Shown here: one piece after another, positions 46,257 through 49,813 of the stretch
Layout: the number at the start of each line of letters is the position of its first letter
Numbering within the stretch: the stretch's first letter is position 1
Source of the DNA: Gammaproteobacteria bacterium
GTDB taxonomy: Bacteria; Pseudomonadota; Gammaproteobacteria; Pseudomonadales; Pseudohongiellaceae
DNA: 49,813 bases
Direction of reading: 5' to 3'
Assembly (NCBI GenBank): GCA_030654835.1
Contig: JAURWS010000005.1
Span: 1 to 49,813 of the forward strand
Made by a program: the position numbers and the translations under genes
The notes under the pieces: model-generated
Seen by the model: the letters and a program-made list of their open reading frames with translations, nothing else
The model's database searches: none
What the model was told of the DNA's origin: nothing

Positions 46257-46532
46257 CTAGCGCTTGGCTTTCTTGTCAGCCGCGTGACCACGGAAAGTTC
46301 GAGTGAGCGCGAACTCACCCAACTTGTGACCAACCATATCTTCGGAAACAAATACAGGCACATGCTGGTGACCATTGTGGACTGCTATTGTCAAACCAAT
46401 CATGTCTGGAGAAATCATCGAACGACGCGACCAGGTCTTGATAGGCCGCTTGTCGTTGTTCTCCATCGCTGTCTGCACTTTCTTCATCAAATGAAGGTCT
46501 ATGAAGGGACCTTTTTTCAGTGAACGTGGCAC
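46257..46532 (-). CDS. rpsS: 30S ribosomal protein S19
   Basis: The 91-residue head protein starts [20 protein letters not shown] and has [20 protein letters not shown] and [20 protein letters not shown]. It pairs with S13 at the subunit interface. Length is standard (92 in E. coli). Confidence 0.99.
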   Translation of the reverse strand: MPRSLKKGPFIDLHLMKKVQTAMENNDKRPIKTWSRRSMISPDMIGLTIAVHNGHQHVPVFVSEDMVGHKLGEFALTRTFRGHAADKKAKR

Positions 46533-46556
46533 TTTTATTTCCTCTAGTAGGAGCCG

Positions 46557-47387
46557 TTATCGGCTCGCATTTCTGCGGCGTACGATCAGCTTGCTGGTAC
46601 GCTTGTTTGTTCTGGTTTTGTAACCCTTGGTTGGAACGCCCCATGGAGACACTGGATGGCGTCCGCCAGAGGTACGACCTTCACCACCGCCGTGAGGGTG
46701 GTCAACAGGGTTCATTGCAACACCACGTACAGTCGGACGAACACCGCGCCAACGCACCGCACCGGCTTTACCCAGAGAGCGCAAAGCGTGTTCTGCATTT
46801 GATACTTCGCCCATTGTCGCGCGGCAGTCAGCCAAAATTTTTCTCATCTCACCCGAGCGTAGACGCAGCGTTGCATAACCACCCTCTCTCGCGACGAGCT
46901 GCGCAGATGCACCAGCGCTGCGAGCGATCTGAGCTCCCTTGCCAGGCTTCATCTCTACACAGTGAACCGTACTGCCCAGCGGGATATTCCGCAGAGGCAA
47001 ACAATTACCCGGCTTGATCGGCGCATTCTCGCCAGACACTAAGAGATCACCAGCAGAAACTTTTGCCGGCGCAATGATGTAACGACGCTCACCATCAGCA
47101 TACAGCATCAAAGCGATATGAGCCGTTCTATTGGGATCGTATTCCAGCCGCTCTACTTTGCCGACGATACCGTCTTTGTCACGGCGAAAATCGACAATAC
47201 GATATTTCTGCTTATGCCCGCCGCCTACGTGACGGGTAGTAATGCGCCCCAGGTTATTACGGCCACCAGACTTTGCTTTCGTCGCCAGCAGGGGACCATA
47301 GGGCTCGCCTTTATGCAGATCTTTGTTTACGACTTTAACTACAAATCTGCGCCCTGGAGAGGTTGGTTTACACTTTACAACTGCCAT
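46557..47387 (-). CDS. rplB: 50S ribosomal protein L2
   Basis: The 276-residue protein starts [20 protein letters not shown] and contains [20 protein letters not shown] and the conserved C-terminal [20 protein letters not shown] with the histidine linked to peptidyl-transferase function. It is a primary 23S rRNA-binding protein. Length matches E. coli (273). Confidence 0.99.
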   Translation of the reverse strand: MAVVKCKPTSPGRRFVVKVVNKDLHKGEPYGPLLATKAKSGGRNNLGRITTRHVGGGHKQKYRIVDFRRDKDGIVGKVERLEYDPNRTAHIALMLYADGERRYIIAPAKVSAGDLLVSGENAPIKPGNCLPLRNIPLGSTVHCVEMKPGKGAQIARSAGASAQLVAREGGYATLRLRSGEMRKILADCRATMGEVSNAEHALRSLGKAGAVRWRGVRPTVRGVAMNPVDHPHGGGEGRTSGGRHPVSPWGVPTKGYKTRTNKRTSKLIVRRRNASR

Positions 47388-47404
47388 GACCGTTACCCCT
47401 TTTC

Positions 47405-47704
47405 TTAGCTCAGCTCGGCAAAATCAATTTCATGACCTTGCTCAAGCAAAACGTAAGCCTTTTTCCAGTTTGATTTTTTACGGATACTGCCACGCGCAGT
47501 ACGCTTGGTCTTACCCTTGACGTTAAGAACTTGCAAGCCAGCAACAGAGACTTTAAATATTGTCTCAACGGCTTCCTTGATTTCGCTCTTAGTAGCATCA
47601 TTTGCCACTTTGAAGGCCACCTGATTCCTTACCTCAGCCATGATTGTGGCCTTCTCAGAAATGTGCGGACCAAGAATTATCGAATACAGTCTGGCTTGAT
47701 TCAC
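47405..47704 (-). CDS. rplW: 50S ribosomal protein L23 (GTG start)
   Basis: The 99-residue tunnel-exit protein ([60 protein letters not shown]) is the main docking site for trigger factor. It starts with GTG at 47704 that overlaps the TGA stop of rplD (GTGA), so translation is coupled to L4 synthesis. Confidence 0.98.
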   Translation of the reverse strand: MNQARLYSIILGPHISEKATIMAEVRNQVAFKVANDATKSEIKEAVETIFKVSVAGLQVLNVKGKTKRTARGSIRKKSNWKKAYVLLEQGHEIDFAELS

Positions 47705-48321
47705 GACAGCATCTCCTCAACTTTCTTCAGTGCAGGCACCGTTATAAGCACCTTGTCGAAGCCAATCAGACTTACTGGATCCAGACCGGCAGCATCGAGC
47801 ACATCCACTTTATGGAGATTGCGCGCAGCCAGGAACAAATTCTCAGCAATGTCTTCCGCAACGATGAGCACGTTATCGAGCGCGAACTCGTTCAACTTGG
47901 CGATCAGATCCTTCGTTTTATGGGAGCTGACCACAAAGTCGTCAACCACCAGCAAACGCCCCTGCCTGATCAGCTCGGACATAATGCACGCCATCGCACC
48001 GCGATACATTTTCTTGTTCAGCTTCTTGCTGTGATCTTGTGGCCGCGCCGCAAATGTCACCCCACCAGTACGCCACAGAGGGCTACGAATAGTACCAGCA
48101 CGCGCACGACCAGTACCCTTCTGACGCCAAGGCTTGCGACCACCACCACTGACATCGGAACGTGTCTTTTGTTGCACAGTGCCCTGTCTCGCACCAGCGA
48201 GATAGGTTGTGACAGTCTGATGAACCAACGTCTCATTGAACTCACGCGCGAACGCATCATCAGATATAGAAATTTTTTCTTTGCCCATCAAATTGCCGGG
48301 CTTTGCAATATTTAATTCCAT
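47701..48321 (-). CDS. rplD: 50S ribosomal protein L4
   Basis: The 206-residue protein starts [20 protein letters not shown] and has the extended tunnel loop [20 protein letters not shown] and [20 protein letters not shown]. In E. coli L4 also represses the S10 operon through the leader RNA and binds RNase E. The S10 leader here is short, so whether that control exists is uncertain. It starts four bases after rplC. Confidence 0.99.
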   Translation of the reverse strand: MELNIAKPGNLMGKEKISISDDAFAREFNETLVHQTVTTYLAGARQGTVQQKTRSDVSGGGRKPWRQKGTGRARAGTIRSPLWRTGGVTFAARPQDHSKKLNKKMYRGAMACIMSELIRQGRLLVVDDFVVSSHKTKDLIAKLNEFALDNVLIVAEDIAENLFLAARNLHKVDVLDAAGLDPVSLIGFDKVLITVPALKKVEEMLS

Positions 48322-48324
48322 TGC

Positions 48325-48978
48325 TTACCCCTTGGACGCTGGAGATTTAACAGAAGGACGAATAATCACATTTGAGCCGGTAGCTCCAGGCAGCGCACCC
48401 TTGACGAGCAACAGGTTGTTCTCAACATCCACCTGAACAATCTCAAGGCTCTGCGTAGTCACACGAGCGTCGCCCATGTGGCCAGCCATCTTCTTACCCT
48501 TCCAAACGCGACCAGGAGTCTGACACTGACCAATAGAGCCAGGCACGCGATGTGAGCGTGAGTTGCCGTGAGTGGCATCCTGCATATGGAAATTGTGGCG
48601 CTTGATAACGCCCTGGAAACCCTTACCTTTAGAGGTACCGGTAACGTCGACCTTCTGACCTGCGGAGAACTGCTCCACGGTCAGCTCGTTACCCGCAGCC
48701 AGACCAGTTAGTTGCCCCACATCCGCACGGAATTCCCAAAGACCAGTACCAGCCTCGGTACCCGCCTTGGCAAAATGCCCAGCCAGAGATTTGGAAACTC
48801 GCGACGCTTTACGCTCACCAGTAGTAACCTGGACTGCGCTATAACCGTCAACTGCGGCGGTTTTGATCTGAGTCACCCTGTTCGGATGAACCTCGACGAC
48901 CGTAACCGGTATAGACAAACCTTCTTCAGTGAAAACGCGGGTCATGCCGCTTTTTCGACCGACTAATCCAATCGACAT
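48325..48978 (-). CDS. rplC: 50S ribosomal protein L3
   Basis: The 217-residue protein starts [20 protein letters not shown] and has the L3 signature [20 protein letters not shown], including the glutamine in MQDATHGNS that is methylated in relatives, and [20 protein letters not shown]. It initiates 50S assembly and reaches the peptidyl-transferase centre. A 172-base gap upstream separates it from rpsJ. Confidence 0.99.
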   Translation of the reverse strand: MSIGLVGRKSGMTRVFTEEGLSIPVTVVEVHPNRVTQIKTAAVDGYSAVQVTTGERKASRVSKSLAGHFAKAGTEAGTGLWEFRADVGQLTGLAAGNELTVEQFSAGQKVDVTGTSKGKGFQGVIKRHNFHMQDATHGNSRSHRVPGSIGQCQTPGRVWKGKKMAGHMGDARVTTQSLEIVQVDVENNLLLVKGALPGATGSNVIIRPSVKSPASKG

Positions 48979-49150
48979 TTTATAAACCTCATCGTGTACG
49001 GGGCTGAAACCCGCTATGGCTGCTTTCGCATTACACCATGTTCGCTACAGGACAATATCAACGTGCCCGTAAGCATGTTTTATCAGCATCACTGATATAT
49101 TTACTGCGCTGCTGCAAACCCGGTAATCAATCTGGACGACGCCACCGGCA
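48979..49150 (-). other. Long rpsJ-rplC intergenic region
   Basis: The 172-base gap between rpsJ and rplC is large for the S10 operon. It contains a six-base-pair inverted repeat (TATCAG/CTGATA, 49081-49097) with a five-base loop and no T-run. A TTGATA lies within it on the minus strand, but no -10 box at proper spacing. No protein-coding frame was recognised. Confidence 0.45.
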
Positions 49151-49462
49151 TCAACCCAGGCTGATCTGAACTTCTACACCAGCCGCCAGATCCAACTTCA
49201 TTAAAGCATCAACAGTTTTTTCGGTAGGCTCTACGATATCCAGCAAACGCTTGTGCGTACGAATCTCGTATTGATCACGGGCATCCTTATTCACATGAGG
49301 TGAAATCAGGATGGTATACCGCTCTGTATTCGTCGGCAGAGGAATCGGGCCGCGCACTTGCGCGCCAGTCCGCTTCGCAGTATCGACGATTTCCTGAGTA
49401 GACTGATCGATCAGCCGATGATCAAAGGCCTTAAGCCGAATTCTGATACGCTGACTTTGCAT
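49151..49462 (-). CDS. rpsJ: 30S ribosomal protein S10
   Basis: The 103-residue protein starts [20 protein letters not shown] and has [20 protein letters not shown] and [20 protein letters not shown]. It lies in the 30S head and also partners NusB in antitermination. Length equals E. coli S10 (103). It is the first gene of the S10 operon, about 83 bases downstream of a predicted promoter start point. Confidence 0.99.
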   Translation of the reverse strand: MQSQRIRIRLKAFDHRLIDQSTQEIVDTAKRTGAQVRGPIPLPTNTERYTILISPHVNKDARDQYEIRTHKRLLDIVEPTEKTVDALMKLDLAAGVEVQISLG

Positions 49463-49514
49463 CTACTCAATTCTCCAAAAAACTTTTTAAATGAAACAGT
49501 TACTAAACGCCCTT

Positions 49515-49542
49515 ATTTTTTCTACTTCAATACAGAAAAAAT
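49515..49542 (-). other. Perfect AU-rich hairpin at the 5' end of the S10 leader
   Basis: ATTTTTTCT and AGAAAAAAT pair over nine bases around a ten-base loop. It begins only a few bases after the predicted transcription start (about 49545). It may protect the 5' end or influence initiation. It does not resemble the L4-binding E. coli leader. Confidence 0.5.
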
Positions 49543-49551
49543 GGAAGCGAG

Positions 49552-49580
49552 ATTTTAAGGTTGAGGCAGGCCAGTGTCAA
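49552..49580 (-). promoter_or_regulatory. Strong sigma-70 promoter of the S10 operon
   Basis: On the minus strand the -35 box is TTGACA (49575-49580), a full consensus match, and the -10 box is TAAAAT (49552-49557), with exactly 17 bases between. It lies about 90 bases upstream of rpsJ, between tuf and rpsJ, and should drive the whole ribosomal cluster together with any read-through from tuf. Confidence 0.85.
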
Positions 49581-49645
49581 GCAAAAGAACTGCAATTACT
49601 TCGCCTTCGTTCGCTTGACATCAGTACACACCAGGTCAAACAAGC

Positions 49646-49668
49646 ACTTCAGAGCAATCGCCTGAAGT
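49646..49668 (-). terminator. Hairpin after tuf, possible weak terminator
   Basis: ACTTCAG and CTGAAGT pair perfectly (seven base pairs, nine-base loop) five bases after the tuf stop codon. The following minus-strand sequence (GCTTGTTTGACC) has only a short T-rich part, so partial termination or mRNA processing is likely rather than full termination. Confidence 0.5.
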
Positions 49669-49673
49669 CCCTC

Positions 49674-49813
<140 letters not shown>

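Overview
The window is chromosomal DNA from a Gammaproteobacterium, probably aquatic or marine. The evidence is the gene order of the S10-spc-alpha ribosomal region with rpmJ after secY, a 101-residue zinc-free S14 beside a zinc-type L36, and accessory families common in marine Gammaproteobacteria (TonB receptor with a YfiR-like protein and a diguanylate cyclase, DUF1499, DUF1993, PQQ-dependent sugar dehydrogenase). The species cannot be named from sequence alone. No tRNA, rRNA, insertion sequence, prophage or CRISPR array was seen.

Layout. 1-344: 5' part of a DUF222/HNH-type gene on the minus strand. 471-6396: minus-strand operon of a secreted PQQ-type sugar dehydrogenase, an ABC ATPase and an ABC permease fused to an M1 aminopeptidase. 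6467-8581: MFS transporter divergent from thioredoxin 2 (trxC). 8590-13292: a soluble chemoreceptor, two lipoproteins (the second of the FlgO family), a DUF1993 protein and a membrane GGEEF diguanylate cyclase. 13452-17948: a redoxin/cytochrome c/PHM-like fusion and leuS. 18083-23593: operon of a GGDEF-EAL membrane protein, a YfiR-like protein and a TonB-dependent receptor. 24039-28455: a small exported protein, then a secreted caspase-like protease coupled to a PAS-GAF-GGDEF cyclase. 28452-33066: glpD and glpK (divergent), a histidine phosphatase and a DUF1499 membrane protein. 33101-35214: a small membrane protein, an LspA-like peptidase and a serine/alanine-glyoxylate-type aminotransferase.

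35333-49813: one long minus-strand ribosomal cluster. In transcription order it is tuf (3' end only), rpsJ, rplC, rplD, rplW, rplB, rpsS, rplV, rpsC, rplP, rpmC, rpsQ, rplN, rplX, rplE, rpsN, rpsH, rplF, rplR, rpsE, rpmD, rplO, secY, rpmJ, rpsM, rpsK, rpsD, rpoA, rplQ. A near-consensus sigma-70 promoter lies between tuf and rpsJ, and a hairpin terminator follows rplQ.

Themes. Cyclic-di-GMP signalling is dense: three GGDEF proteins, one with a degenerate EAL domain in an operon with a YfiR-like regulator and an outer-membrane receptor, one coupled to a secreted caspase-like protease. Several proteins look rewired relative to their families: a PHM-like domain lacking most copper ligands, an LspA-like protein lacking the TM1 Asp/Lys, and a cytoplasmic chemoreceptor with its sensor at the C-terminus. 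These are the points most worth following up.
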